A DNA stretch of 64,000 bases from Myxococcales bacterium (GCA_016703425.1 JADJCA010000016.1:62001-126000); one strand, 5' to 3'; shown: positions 8,258 through 16,710, numbered from the stretch's first letter. Notes: generated from the sequence alone by a model not told the origin. Program-made: numbers and translations.

Positions 8258-9142
8258 TCAATCCTTGGAGAAGTCTTCTGCCGCTTGGTAGTTGCCGGTG
8301 CGCTCTTTCTCGAGCTGCATCAAGACGTCGTTGAGCAACGTGCTCGCGCCGAAGCGGAACAGATCGGGCGTCAGCCACGCGTCGCCGAGCGTCTCTTTGA
8401 CGAGCACCAGGTAGTGGAGCGCTTGTTTCGCCGTGCGGATTCCGCCGGCGGGCTTCATGCCGATGAGGCGTCCCGTCGCGTAGAAGTGATCGCGGATCAC
8501 CTCGAGCATCACCAAGGTGACGGGCGGCGTCGCCGCGGGCGTGATCTTGCCGGTCGACGTCTTGATGAAGTCGCCGCCGGCGTTGATGGCGATCTCGCTC
8601 GCCTTTCGCACGACGTCGTAGGTGCCAAGCTCGCCGGTCTCGAGGATGACCTTGAGGTGCGCCTCGCCGCAGGCTTCCTTGATGGCGGCGATCTCGTCGA
8701 AGACCTTGCCGTAGTCGCCGGAGAGCATCGCTCCCCGATCGATGACCATGTCGATCTCGTCGGCGCCGAACTCGACGGCGCGGCGCACGTCGTCGAGCTT
8801 CACGTCGAGTGGCGACTGGCCGCTCGGGAAGGCGGTGGCGACGCTGGCGACCTTCACCGTGGAGCCGGCGACGGCCTTCTTCGCGACGCTGACGAGGTTC
8901 GGGTACACGCAGACGGCGGCGCAGGGGCCCACCGTGGGATCACGGTCGAGGGGCCGGAGCGCCTTGATGCACATCTGGCGCACCTTGCCGGCGGTGTCTT
9001 TCCCCTCGAGCGTCGTCAGGTCCATCATCTGGACCGCGAGGCGAAGGCCGGAGACCTTCGCCTTGGCCTTGATGGACCGCTTCGCGAGGGCCGCGGCGCG
9101 CTCTTCGACGGCGACCTGGTCGACGGGCGTTGGCGTCGCCAT
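8258..9142 (-). CDS. deoC: Deoxyribose-phosphate aldolase
   Basis: A class I aldolase splitting 2-deoxyribose 5-phosphate to acetaldehyde and glyceraldehyde 3-phosphate. From the ATG at 9142 (MATPTPVDQ) the protein is 294 aa; the open frame extends upstream but without family similarity. Typical signatures are CVYPNLVSVAKKAV, VATAFPSGQSPLDVKL, EIDMVIDRGAMLSGDY, LKVILETGELG and DFIKTSTGK (Schiff-base lysine). MKPAGGIRTAKQAL follows. It is the first gene of the deoC-ALDH-ALDH operon, so its acetaldehyde product is probably the substrate of the following dehydrogenase. Confidence 0.95.
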   Translation of the reverse strand: MATPTPVDQVAVEERAAALAKRSIKAKAKVSGLRLAVQMMDLTTLEGKDTAGKVRQMCIKALRPLDRDPTVGPCAAVCVYPNLVSVAKKAVAGSTVKVASVATAFPSGQSPLDVKLDDVRRAVEFGADEIDMVIDRGAMLSGDYGKVFDEIAAIKEACGEAHLKVILETGELGTYDVVRKASEIAINAGGDFIKTSTGKITPAATPPVTLVMLEVIRDHFYATGRLIGMKPAGGIRTAKQALHYLVLVKETLGDAWLTPDLFRFGASTLLNDVLMQLEKERTGNYQAAEDFSKD

Positions 9143-9309
9143 GACGAGAGGAAAATAGGCGGCGCGTTGGCCTCCTCGTTCCCCGGAGGAAAGGGCGCTA
9201 GGGGCCCGCTTAGGCTTGGAAGTCACGAGGCTCACGGCCGCGTAGACTACGCCGATTCAGCGCGCTCCGGCGCGACTCTTTGCGAGGCTTTCGACCCCGG
9301 CTCGGTCTT

Positions 9310-9825
9310 TCACTTCCACTTCACGCTGCAGCCGACGGGCGTCGTCTCGAGGACCGGGGGCGTGGTCCCGGCGAGCAAAGCTTCGAGCGCGTCGGTCAGG
9401 TCGTGACTCTTTGCGTTGGCCTCATCGCGGTGGTTGTCGTCGATGCGGCCGTGGTAGCGGAGCGCGCGCGAGGCGTCGAAGACGAAGACCTCGGGTGTGA
9501 ACCGCGCTCCGAGGGCGCGCACGAACGCCTGGCTGTCATCGCGCAAATACGGAAACGGAAACCCGCGCTCCTTGGCGCGCTTGACCATGGGCTCCATCGC
9601 GTCTTCGGGGTAGCGCGTCGCGTCGTTGGCGTTGACGGCGACGAAGTCGACGCCCCGCGCCATGAACGCCCGCGCGATAGAGACCATGCGGCCTTCGTAC
9701 GCCACCACGTAGGGGCAGTGGTTGCACGACACGATGACGACGAGCAGCGGGCTTTTGAAGTCGGCGAGCGAGTGGCTCTTGCCGTCGGTGCCGGGGAGGT
9801 CGAAGTCGGGACAGGTTGTGATCAC
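9310..9825 (-). CDS. Thioredoxin-like / peroxiredoxin-fold protein
   Basis: A 171-aa redoxin. After CPDFDLPGTDGKSHSLADFKSPLLVVIV comes SCNHCPYVVAYEGRM, a CxxC active site in the AhpC/TSA-like fold. Later motifs VDFVAVNANDATRYPEDAME and RFTPEVFVFDASRALRYHGRIDD match the cytoplasmic thioredoxin-family proteins often annotated as redoxin-domain proteins. It has no signal peptide. It lies 37 bp downstream of, and on the same strand as, the ferredoxin:thioredoxin reductase catalytic subunit, suggesting it may be that reductase's substrate (inference). Confidence 0.85.
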   Translation of the reverse strand: MITTCPDFDLPGTDGKSHSLADFKSPLLVVIVSCNHCPYVVAYEGRMVSIARAFMARGVDFVAVNANDATRYPEDAMEPMVKRAKERGFPFPYLRDDSQAFVRALGARFTPEVFVFDASRALRYHGRIDDNHRDEANAKSHDLTDALEALLAGTTPPVLETTPVGCSVKWK

Positions 9826-9862
9826 GAAGGCTCCTCTCAGCGTGGCCGTCGACGACGGGTGT

Positions 9863-10192
9863 TCACGGCCCGCCGTTCCCGCCGTCCTTCACCACCGGAC
9901 GGCGCAGCACCACGAAGTCTTTCGCCGCGAACAGCGAGCAGTCGCAGTGGCCCTGCCGCGCGATGTCGTCGTGATGCGGCGTGCAAGGACAGACGAGCTC
10001 ACGCCCCCGCGCGAGCGCATCTTCGATGGGCACGCAGGGGCAATACAACTTGCCGTGGGCCTCGAGGTTCTCCGCCAGGCCGTCGATGACGCTCTCGACG
10101 ACCGGCGCCTCGGGGTAGAGCCCGTACGGACCTTTGGCCGCATACGTCTCGACGAATTTTCGCACCTTCGCCTTCGCGACCTCCGAGGCCAT
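9863..10192 (-). CDS. Ferredoxin:thioredoxin reductase catalytic subunit
   Basis: A 109-aa FTR beta-type protein, the iron-sulfur enzyme that passes ferredoxin electrons to a thioredoxin disulfide. It contains CPC, CPC and CDC pairs in LYCPCVPIEDALARG, ELVCPCTPHHDD and GHCDCSLF. These six cysteines correspond to the 4Fe-4S ligands and the redox-active disulfide of the family. The last spacing is longer than in the cyanobacterial enzyme. No variable subunit is visible nearby. It is followed on the same strand by a thioredoxin-like gene. Length and cysteine pattern are normal for the bacterial and archaeal single-subunit types. Confidence 0.88.
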   Translation of the reverse strand: MASEVAKAKVRKFVETYAAKGPYGLYPEAPVVESVIDGLAENLEAHGKLYCPCVPIEDALARGRELVCPCTPHHDDIARQGHCDCSLFAAKDFVVLRRPVVKDGGNGGP

Positions 10193-10227
10193 GCCTCAGG
10201 GTAGCGCGGAGCGGGCGCGCGGCGACG

Positions 10228-10260
10228 AGAGAGAAACCGCGCCGAACGAGCTCGGCGCGG
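10228..10260 (-). terminator. Rho-independent terminator after rpsU
   Basis: On the minus strand, 9-bp perfect stem CCGCGCCGA / TCGGCGCGG with a 6-nt loop, followed by TTTCTCTC. It begins seven bases after the rpsU stop codon. Confidence 0.85.
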
Positions 10261-10266
10261 AGGGAC

Positions 10267-10503
10267 TCACGGCGTCTTCGGCGGCGCGGCGTCCATCTTC
10301 GCTCGCTTGCGGCGGCGACGAGCGGCTTCCGCCTGCTTCTTGCGGCGCTTGACGCTCGGCTTCATGTAGTGGCGTCGCATCTTGAGCTCGCGGAGGACAC
10401 CCTCCGAGGCGAGCTTTCGCTTGAGCATCTTGATGGCGCGCTCGATCCCTCGGTCGCTAACGACGACTTCGAGAGGCCTGCACTGAATCGCTTCGCTGGG
10501 CAT
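10267..10503 (-). CDS. rpsU: 30S ribosomal protein bS21
   Basis: A 78-aa basic ribosomal protein of the small subunit, placed near the mRNA 3' end of the decoding platform. VVVSDRGIERAIKMLKRKLASEG, LRELKMRRHYMKPSVKRRKKQAEA and an Arg/Lys-rich tail are diagnostic. It is a single-gene unit: a strong hairpin-plus-T terminator follows, and about 90 bp separate it from the upstream lipoprotein gene. The C-terminus carries a short extension (AKMDAAPPKTP) beyond the classical S21. Confidence 0.95.
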   Translation of the reverse strand: MPSEAIQCRPLEVVVSDRGIERAIKMLKRKLASEGVLRELKMRRHYMKPSVKRRKKQAEAARRRRKRAKMDAAPPKTP

Positions 10504-10590
10504 GGATAAGTCCTTGATTTCGCCGGTGACGCGAAAGGGCCGGAACGAATAGCACGCAGCATGTGGCGTGCCAAGGGGAATGGCGGGGCG

Positions 10591-11481
10591 CTACTCGACG
10601 ACCAATTCGAAGTTGTCGTATTCGGCGACGGTGGGGCCAAGCGGCGAGACCACGTAGCTGAGGCCGGCGAAGACCCGGAGGGGGCCGACCATGGGAGGGA
10701 AGGACAGTTGGAACGTCGCGGCGAGGTTGTTGTCGACCAGCAGCGTCCCCGACGCGACTCCAAACTGGCCCGGGTTCGCCAAGCGAACCTCCACGCGATG
10801 CCAGGCGCCGTCGAGGATGGGGCCAGCTGTCGCGGGACGGTTCACGACGGCGAACTCCGACTGGCCACCGTCAGGGTTGAGGGGCCACTCGTTGAGACCG
10901 AGCGGCATGGTGCTGCCGTCGGGGGCGCCGGCATCCGACCCACCCGCGACCTCCCGGTCGCCCGCGTAAAGCGACACCTGAAACGGCGAGCCTTCAAGCC
11001 GCAACGTGAAGAGCTGGGCGAACGCCGTGGGGGCGATCTGCACGACGCGAAGGTTGAACGCGGCGGTCACGCGGTTGATGGGCTGCGAGAAGACACGCTC
11101 CAGCGCCGCGGCCGTGGCGCCCTGCGCCATGTTCACGCTCGTCCGCAACGCGCCATCGACGACCTCGAGGGCACCCCCGAGCGGTGGGCCGCTCGCGTCC
11201 CAAGAGTCTCGCCAATTGGGATCGTCGAAGTCGGCGCAGAGCGTGGCTGCGCCTCCGTCGCACCACCGGACCAGCAACGGCGCGTCGACGCCGGCGTCGG
11301 CAAGCGCGCTCGGCCCCTCGTCGGCCGCTTCGCTGGGTCCGTCGGCAACGCCGGCCTCGCCGCCATCGACCGCAGGGGCGGTTGCGTCGTTCGCGTCGGA
11401 CTCCGGCGACGAGAGGAACGCCTGACAGGCTGCGGCCGCCAACGCGACGCTCGCGAGGAGAGATAGGACCGCCCGTGACAT
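10591..11481 (-). CDS. Lipoprotein with possible concanavalin/LamG-like fold
   Basis: A 296-aa exported protein. The N-terminus MSRAVLSLLASVALAAAAC is a type II signal with a cysteine at residue 19. About 50 residues of acidic, Ala/Asp-rich linker follow. The rest (LCADFDDPNWRDSWDASG, ALRTSVNMAQG, AWHRVEVRLANPG, AEYDNFELVVE) has the beta-strand pattern of LamG/concanavalin-like jelly-roll domains: a truncated DFDD opening, a WHRVEV strand and a final DNFEL. That fold is my inference from pattern, not from a known motif. Likely anchored at the cell surface and of unknown binding specificity. Confidence 0.7.
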   Translation of the reverse strand: MSRAVLSLLASVALAAAACQAFLSSPESDANDATAPAVDGGEAGVADGPSEAADEGPSALADAGVDAPLLVRWCDGGAATLCADFDDPNWRDSWDASGPPLGGALEVVDGALRTSVNMAQGATAAALERVFSQPINRVTAAFNLRVVQIAPTAFAQLFTLRLEGSPFQVSLYAGDREVAGGSDAGAPDGSTMPLGLNEWPLNPDGGQSEFAVVNRPATAGPILDGAWHRVEVRLANPGQFGVASGTLLVDNNLAATFQLSFPPMVGPLRVFAGLSYVVSPLGPTVAEYDNFELVVE

Positions 11482-11601
11482 CGTCGCCGAAACTACCGGC
11501 GAACGAGGCCCTCGTCAGCAAGAGTCGCGCGATTAAGTGGGTGCGCGTCGGCCGCCGACCGTGGAGCCGACGCGGGGCACCACCATCCGTCTCGTTCCTT
11601 G

Positions 11602-11684
11602 TGCCGAAGGAGGGACTCGAACCCTCACGCCCTGTTGGACGGCGGATTTTGAATCCGCTGCGTCTGCCATTCCGCCACTTCGGC
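11602..11684 (-). tRNA. tRNA-Leu (anticodon CAA)
   Basis: The minus strand reads GCCGAAGTGGCGGAATGG at its 5' end. Acceptor arms GCCGAAG / CTTCGGC pair perfectly. The anticodon stem GCGGA / TCCGC encloses TTCAAAA, giving CAA. A T-arm GGGTTCGAGTCCC and a variable arm of leucine type are present. The 3' CCA is not encoded. Length is about 83 nt. Confidence 0.95.
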
Positions 11685-11794
11685 GAGCCTCTCGCGAGAA
11701 CCGCTCCTCTCGGTTACCACAGGCCGACTTTTGTTTGCACCCGAATCCGGCAGCAAACTCCGGCGGCCAAGACCCTCGCCTCGCCTCCGTCACC

Positions 11795-13111
11795 TCAGCG
11801 AAGCAGAAGCGCCAGCACGGCGCCCACGAGACCGATCGCGACGCACGCGGCGAGGAGCATGACGGCGAAGCTTGGTCCGGTGCGCTGCGGCGTGCGCGAG
11901 GTCGCGGTCGTGCGGTCCGGATCCTCCGGTCGCACCGCCGGCGGCACCGACGCGAACGGGATCTTGGGCGGCGCCGGCAGCTCGTGCGGCGTCGCTTCGG
12001 ATGCCTTCGCCGCGTCACCGGGCACCTCCGGCGGCGTGCTCGGCGGTGCGAAGAGCTCCGACGACGGCGCGAGCACGAGGCCCATCGGCGTGAACGAGCC
12101 GTGCGCCGTCGGCGGCCGGAGCGTGGGCATCGCCGCGTCGGCGAGATCCGGCGCGCTCGCTTCCGCGAACCAGGCCGCCTGCCGTGACTGCTCGTGTTGG
12201 AAGAGGACCGCGAGCACTTCCGCGACAGAGGTCGCCGACAGGCGTCGACCGCCCATGAGCGAACAGGCATCCAAGGCACGCGCCATCTCCTCGGCCGACT
12301 GGTAGCGATCGCTCGCGTCACGCGCGAGTGACTTCTTGACGACCTCCCAAAGCCACGTGGGGTAGCCCGCCACGAGCGATTGCGCGTCGGGGACCGCCGC
12401 GTCGTGGACCGCGCGCAGCGTCGCCGCGTCGTCTTTGCCTCGAAAGAGCCGTTGGTCGACGGTGATTTCGTAGAGCGTCGTCCCAAGGGCGAAGACGTCG
12501 GTGCGCCGATCGATGCGGCGCCCCGTGGTCTGCTCGGGAGACATGTACGCGAGCTTGCCTTTGACGACGCCGGCGCCTGTTCGCGAGATGCGTCCGAGGG
12601 CCTTTGCGAGCCCGAAGTCGATGACCTTCACCTGGCCGTCGTAGGTGAGAAAGATGTTCGTTTGGTTGACGTCGCGATGCACCAGCTCCTGCGACACGCC
12701 CTTCGCGTCACGAAGCTCGTGCGCGTGGTGCAGGCCCTCGGCCACGCGGGCGCCCACGTCAGCCGCGAGATCGTAGCGAACGCGCACCGTGCGCTCCCGG
12801 CAGGCCTGCCAAACGTTCCAAAGCGACTGCCCCATCAAGAGCTCCATCGCGAAGTAGAGCCGGTCGCCTTCGCGGCCCGCGTCGTAGAGCTTCACGATGT
12901 TGGGGTGGTCGAGCTTCGCGACGATGCGCGCCTCGTCGACGAACATGTCCACGAACTCTGGGTTCTTCGCGTACTCTTCTTTGATGACCTTGAGGGCGAC
13001 GAAGGGCGGCCCCGAGCCGACGACGCGGCGACCGAGGTAGATGATCGCCATGCCACCCTCGGCGAGCTTTGCGCGGACCTCGTAGGGTCCTAGGCGATCG
13101 GGGCCGGCCAT
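11795..13111 (-). CDS. Ser/Thr protein kinase with C-terminal membrane anchor
   Basis: A 438-aa eukaryotic-type kinase. The N-terminal catalytic domain (about residues 5-275) has LGPYEVRAKLAEGGMAIIYLG, FVALKVIKEEY (ATP-binding Lys), VIDFGLAK (DFG) and KLAYMSPEQTTG. The catalytic loop reads HRDVNQTN, with Asn in place of the usual Lys of HRDxKxxN. A Pro/Ala-rich linker with a PPTAHGSFTPMG stretch follows, and a single C-terminal transmembrane segment (AVMLLAACVAIGLVGAVLALLL) ends the protein, so the kinase faces the cytoplasm. It is divergently placed from a secreted lipoprotein gene 100 bp away. The substrate is unknown. Confidence 0.92.
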   Translation of the reverse strand: MAGPDRLGPYEVRAKLAEGGMAIIYLGRRVVGSGPPFVALKVIKEEYAKNPEFVDMFVDEARIVAKLDHPNIVKLYDAGREGDRLYFAMELLMGQSLWNVWQACRERTVRVRYDLAADVGARVAEGLHHAHELRDAKGVSQELVHRDVNQTNIFLTYDGQVKVIDFGLAKALGRISRTGAGVVKGKLAYMSPEQTTGRRIDRRTDVFALGTTLYEITVDQRLFRGKDDAATLRAVHDAAVPDAQSLVAGYPTWLWEVVKKSLARDASDRYQSAEEMARALDACSLMGGRRLSATSVAEVLAVLFQHEQSRQAAWFAEASAPDLADAAMPTLRPPTAHGSFTPMGLVLAPSSELFAPPSTPPEVPGDAAKASEATPHELPAPPKIPFASVPPAVRPEDPDRTTATSRTPQRTGPSFAVMLLAACVAIGLVGAVLALLLR

Positions 13112-13211
13112 GATGGGGCATGAATCGTCGCGCGAAGCGCCGACTTTCGCAAAGGCCGCGTAACGCTCCAGGGTTCTTTCGGCGCGACGCCCGTGCCGCT
13201 ACGGTACGCCC

Positions 13212-14093
13212 ATGAACCGACTCGCCTGCCCGGCCGTCCGCGCGTGCCTCTTTTCTCTGGTTCCCGCCTTGGCCCTCTCGGCCTCGATTTCGGCGTGCAA
13301 GGACACGGGGAAGATCAGCGCCCAGGGCGCGGCAGAGAACGTGGCGTGGCTGGCGGGGCTGGCGGACCGAGACGTTCAGGAGATCGAGCGCGGACTCCCA
13401 AACGGTGCGGCGAAGCTCGGCGCGGCCCTGGCCAAGAGCCCCGAGGTCAAGAAGGATCCCGCGCAGGCGAAGGCGGCGCTCATTCGCACAAGGCGCGAGG
13501 TGCCTGACCTCAACATCGCCAAGTCGACCTTCTTCGCGCTCACCGACGAGGCCGGCGTCGGCATCCGCAACAACCTCGAACAAGACGCGATGGCCGGGCA
13601 GAACCTGGTGGCGATCTTCCCCGACCTCCGGCGGGCGCTGGCCGGCGAATACGTGACGACGACGGGCGCGTTTCCCGGCGCCGCGTCGAACCAAGGCCCC
13701 GACAAAGATTGGATCGCCGCCGCGCCGGTGAAGGGCGAAGGCGGCAAGGTCGAAGGCCTCTTCGTCACCGGGTGGGCCTACCGCCGCTTCGCCTATCACC
13801 TTCAGGAGTCGCTCCGAACGGAGCTGTCGGAGAAGGCCCGCGGCGGCGGCGATCCCGGCAAGCTGCCGGTCTTCTACGTCGGCCTCTTCGACAAGTCGGG
13901 CGTCTACACCGCGCCGCGGACGCCGCCGGTCAACGAGAAGGCGCTGACAGACAGCGATCTCGTCGGGAAGACGCAGTCTGGCCCCTACCAGGGCACGACG
14001 ACGATCACCGATCGCGTGTTTGGCATCGGCGCCATCCGCGCACCGAAGCTCGGGCCAGAAGCCGGCGTCGTGGTCCTGCGCAGCGAGCTTTAG
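13212..14093 (+). CDS. Secreted lipoprotein, sensor-like domain
   Basis: A 293-aa protein with a signal ending ALALSASISAC (type II, cysteine at about residue 29). The mature part includes KSTFFALTDEAGVGIRNN, DLRRALAGEY, KDWIAAAPV, LFVTGWAYRRFAYHL, FYVGLFDKSGVY and GIGAIRAP. The alternation TFFALTDEAGVGIR...LGPEAGVVVLRSEL is reminiscent of Cache/PAS-like extracellular sensing folds, but no family could be named with confidence. It is divergent from the kinase at 11795-13111, and partnership between the two is only suggested by proximity. Confidence 0.75.
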   Translation: MNRLACPAVRACLFSLVPALALSASISACKDTGKISAQGAAENVAWLAGLADRDVQEIERGLPNGAAKLGAALAKSPEVKKDPAQAKAALIRTRREVPDLNIAKSTFFALTDEAGVGIRNNLEQDAMAGQNLVAIFPDLRRALAGEYVTTTGAFPGAASNQGPDKDWIAAAPVKGEGGKVEGLFVTGWAYRRFAYHLQESLRTELSEKARGGGDPGKLPVFYVGLFDKSGVYTAPRTPPVNEKALTDSDLVGKTQSGPYQGTTTITDRVFGIGAIRAPKLGPEAGVVVLRSEL

Positions 14094-14123
14094 ACCGCTC
14101 TAGACGCGCCGACGACTCGGCGA

Positions 14124-14318
14124 TCACGCGCCGTCTTCGCGCCCGAGGCGACCGAAGGCGTGGACGCCAAAGAGCAAGACCGCCCAGCCGGCCGCGACGA
14201 TGGGACCGCCGAGCTCCTTGCTACCGGTTGCGACGACGGCGATCCCGAGAAACGTAAGGCCAAGGCCCACGAGGACGATCCGTCGAACTTGAGGCTCCCC
14301 GCGCGGCGCGACGCTCAC
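14124..14318 (-). CDS. Small membrane protein
   Basis: A 64-aa protein with two hydrophobic segments (IVLVGLGLTFLGIAVVATG and LGGPIVAAGWAVLLFGVHAFG) separated by a short charged turn and ending in an acidic tail. It has an ATG start and normal composition, and converges with the lipoprotein gene upstream on the other strand. No family recognised. Confidence 0.55.
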   Translation of the reverse strand: MSVAPRGEPQVRRIVLVGLGLTFLGIAVVATGSKELGGPIVAAGWAVLLFGVHAFGRLGREDGA

Positions 14319-14383
14319 CCTTCTCTCATATCAGAAGAAGGCGCGTGGCCCTCGATTCGCGCCGACCATTGGACACGCGAGTC

Positions 14384-14475
14384 GGGGGGAAGGGGGGAGG
14401 CCCGGGGGGGCCACGGGCCCGCCCCGCCCCCCCCCCCGCCCCCCCCCCCCCCCGGGCGGGGGGGGGCCCCCGGGC
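14384..14475. repeat. Extreme poly-G / poly-C tract
   Basis: About 90 bp made almost only of G and C homopolymers. It includes G6-G7 runs at the left, C11 and C15 runs separated by a single G (about 14427-14453), and a G9 run at 14458-14466. Left and right parts are partly complementary and could fold into a long GC hairpin. It occupies the region just upstream of the ppx start. It may be real low-complexity DNA or an assembly artefact. Confidence 0.8.
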
Positions 14476-14491
14476 TACACTCGCCCGAGCT

Positions 14492-16078
14492 ATGCCGCGC
14501 TTTGCCGCGATCGACGTGGGCTCCAACGCCCTGCGCCTACGCATCGTTGAAGCCAACGGCGCCGGGCGCGGGGTCGGCCCGCCGCAGCTGGCGCTCTTGC
14601 CCGGAGAGCGATTGGCTCCTTGGCGCGAAATCAACAGCGTCCGCGCCGCCGTGCGCTTGGGCGGCGAAGTGTTCATGACGGGCAAGCTCGCACCGCCGTC
14701 AATTGGACAAGCGTGCGCTGCCCTCAAGGAGTTTCGCCAGCTCATGGACGCCGCGGCCGTCGACGCCTACCGCGCCGTCGCCACCAGCGCGATGCGCGAG
14801 GCACGAAATGGCACGACGCTCGTCGAGCGGGCGCGCCGCGAGGCGGGCATCGAGCTCGAGGTCATCGAGGGCATCGAAGAGGCGCGCCTGATTCAGCTGG
14901 CGGTGCGCCGACGCCTGGCCCTCGAGGATCAAAGCGCCCTCTTGGTGGACGTCGGCGGTGGCTCGACGGAGCTGACGCGACTCGACGCCGGCCACGCCAC
15001 GTTCTCGGTCTCCTTGCCGCTCGGCACCGTTCGACTCCTCGAAGCCTACGTGAAAGACAGCGGGCCGCTCGACAAGCGCAGATGGCGCCTCATGCGCGAG
15101 GCCATCGAGCGGACCCTCGGTGAGGCGCGTACCGAGCTGAACGCGCGGCGCTTCGACGTCGTCATTGGGACCGGCGGCAACGTAGAGACGATGGCCGACT
15201 TGTGTCCCGGCAAGGCCAAGGGCCCCGGCAGCGAGCGCCTCGTCGACGTGGACGCGCTCCGCGCGACGTCCGCAAAGTTGGGCGCGATGTCGGCCACGGA
15301 ACGAGCAAAGGCCTTCGGGCTAAGGCCCGATCGCGCCGACACCATCGTGCCCGCGGGAGCGATCTTCCTCAGGCTTTGCGAGATGCTCGGCGCCACCTCT
15401 TTTGTGGCCCCCGGCGTGGGCCTCAAAGAGGGCATGCTCGAGGAGCTCATCGACAAGTACTTCGACGCGTGGGACGAGGCCGGCGACGCCGACGTCGTCA
15501 TGGCCGCGTGCACGCGCCTCGGCCTTCGCTACCACTGGGATCAAGCGCATGGCGAGCTCGTCCAGAAGCTCGCGCTTCGCCTCTTCGATGACCTCAAGGA
15601 GCTTCACGGCTTGGGGCGTCGGCCGCGCCTCTTGCTCCGCGCCGCCGCGCTGCTGCACGACATCGGAGACTTCGTGCGCTACGACGGGCACCACAAGCAC
15701 AGCCACTACCTGATCCTCCACTCGGACATCATGGGCCTGTCGCCCGATGAGCGAGCCATCGTGGCGAACGTCGCGCGGTATCACCGAAAGAGCTCACCGG
15801 ACCCGACCCACCCGAACTTCTCCGAGTTGAGCAAAGACGCGCGCTCTACGGTGCGCGCCCTCGCAGCGATCCTTCGCATCGCCGACGCGCTCGACCGCGA
15901 ACACGCGGGAAAGGTGAAGACCGTGCGCGCCGAGCTCGATCGCTCCAAGTTGGTCCTCACAGTCACCGGCGATGACGAGCGCGAGCTGGAGGAGTGGACC
16001 GTGAAAGCCAAGTCCGGGCTCATGCGCGAGGTCTTCGGCGTCGACGTCGTCATCGCCGACCGGGAGGGACGAGCATGA
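14492..16078 (+). CDS. Exopolyphosphatase / guanosine pentaphosphatase family protein
   Basis: A 528-aa Ppx/GppA enzyme acting on polyphosphate or pppGpp. The ATG at 14492 begins MPRFAAIDVGSNALRLRI, the phosphate-1 motif of the ASKHA fold. VATSAMREARNG, GIEEARLIQLAV and LLVDVGGGSTEL follow. The C-terminal half holds an HD-type domain (AAALLHDIGDFVRYDGHHKHSHYLI, then VARYHRKSSP). Length agrees with long Ppx/GppA proteins. The open frame reaches further upstream only through the poly-G/C tract, which is not coding. Its stop overlaps the ATG of the next gene by 4 bp. Confidence 0.92.
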   Translation: MPRFAAIDVGSNALRLRIVEANGAGRGVGPPQLALLPGERLAPWREINSVRAAVRLGGEVFMTGKLAPPSIGQACAALKEFRQLMDAAAVDAYRAVATSAMREARNGTTLVERARREAGIELEVIEGIEEARLIQLAVRRRLALEDQSALLVDVGGGSTELTRLDAGHATFSVSLPLGTVRLLEAYVKDSGPLDKRRWRLMREAIERTLGEARTELNARRFDVVIGTGGNVETMADLCPGKAKGPGSERLVDVDALRATSAKLGAMSATERAKAFGLRPDRADTIVPAGAIFLRLCEMLGATSFVAPGVGLKEGMLEELIDKYFDAWDEAGDADVVMAACTRLGLRYHWDQAHGELVQKLALRLFDDLKELHGLGRRPRLLLRAAALLHDIGDFVRYDGHHKHSHYLILHSDIMGLSPDERAIVANVARYHRKSSPDPTHPNFSELSKDARSTVRALAAILRIADALDREHAGKVKTVRAELDRSKLVLTVTGDDERELEEWTVKAKSGLMREVFGVDVVIADREGRA

Positions 16079-16710
16079 GCGGGCTCCGCGGCATCAAGGC
16101 GGTCACCTTCGTCGCCGCTTGGGCCTTCATGCTGGGCTGCGGCGCAGCCGGCCCACCGGATCCCAAGGAGGCGGCCCGCGCCTATGGGGAGGCGGCCGCC
16201 TCCGGCGACGCCGACGCGCTCTACGAGATGCTGACGGAGGAGGATCGGCGCAGCATCTCGAGGGACGAGCTTCGCGCCATCGTCGCTCGCGATCGGCAAG
16301 AGCTGGGCGAACACGCGGGGGCCGTCGCGGGCCCGCAGGCGAAGGCGAACGCGTCGGCCCGCGTGCGCTTCAAAGACGGCGAGCAGGCCACGCTGATCTT
16401 GGAGCAGGGACGGTTCCGCGTCGCCTCCGCCGGCACGCTGCCGGGCGGCGCGCGCACGCCCGACGAAGCGCTCGAGCAACTGAGGCGCGCTCTGGCGCGG
16501 CGAAGCTATTCGGCCATTCTGCGCGTCCTCTCACCGGCGACGCGGGCCGCCATCGAGGGCGACCTCCGGAGCTTGGTGACGGTCCTCGAGAAGTCGTCCA
16601 CGCTCCCGGTCCAAGTGACCGGCGACGTGGCGAACGTTCAGACGCCGTCGGGCCATCGCGTCAAGCTGCGTCGAGAGCAAGGCCAGTGGTACGTGGAAGA
16701 CTTCGACTAG
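16075..16710 (+). CDS. Putative lipoprotein
   Basis: A 211-aa exported protein starting at an ATG that overlaps the ppx stop. Signal: GIKAVTFVAAWAFMLGC, a type II cleavage at MLGC. The mature part looks like two similar alpha/beta halves. The first (ARAYGEAAASGDADALYEMLTEEDRRSISRDE...ARVRFKDGEQATLILEQGRFRV) and second (DEALEQLRRALARRSYSAILRVLSPATRAAIEGDL...VQTPSGHRVKLRREQGQWYVEDFD) each combine a helix hairpin with a short sheet. This is the pattern of NTF2/DUF4878-like domains. The ending GQWYVEDFD is typical of such folds. Function unknown. Confidence 0.72.
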   Translation: MSGLRGIKAVTFVAAWAFMLGCGAAGPPDPKEAARAYGEAAASGDADALYEMLTEEDRRSISRDELRAIVARDRQELGEHAGAVAGPQAKANASARVRFKDGEQATLILEQGRFRVASAGTLPGGARTPDEALEQLRRALARRSYSAILRVLSPATRAAIEGDLRSLVTVLEKSSTLPVQVTGDVANVQTPSGHRVKLRREQGQWYVEDFD

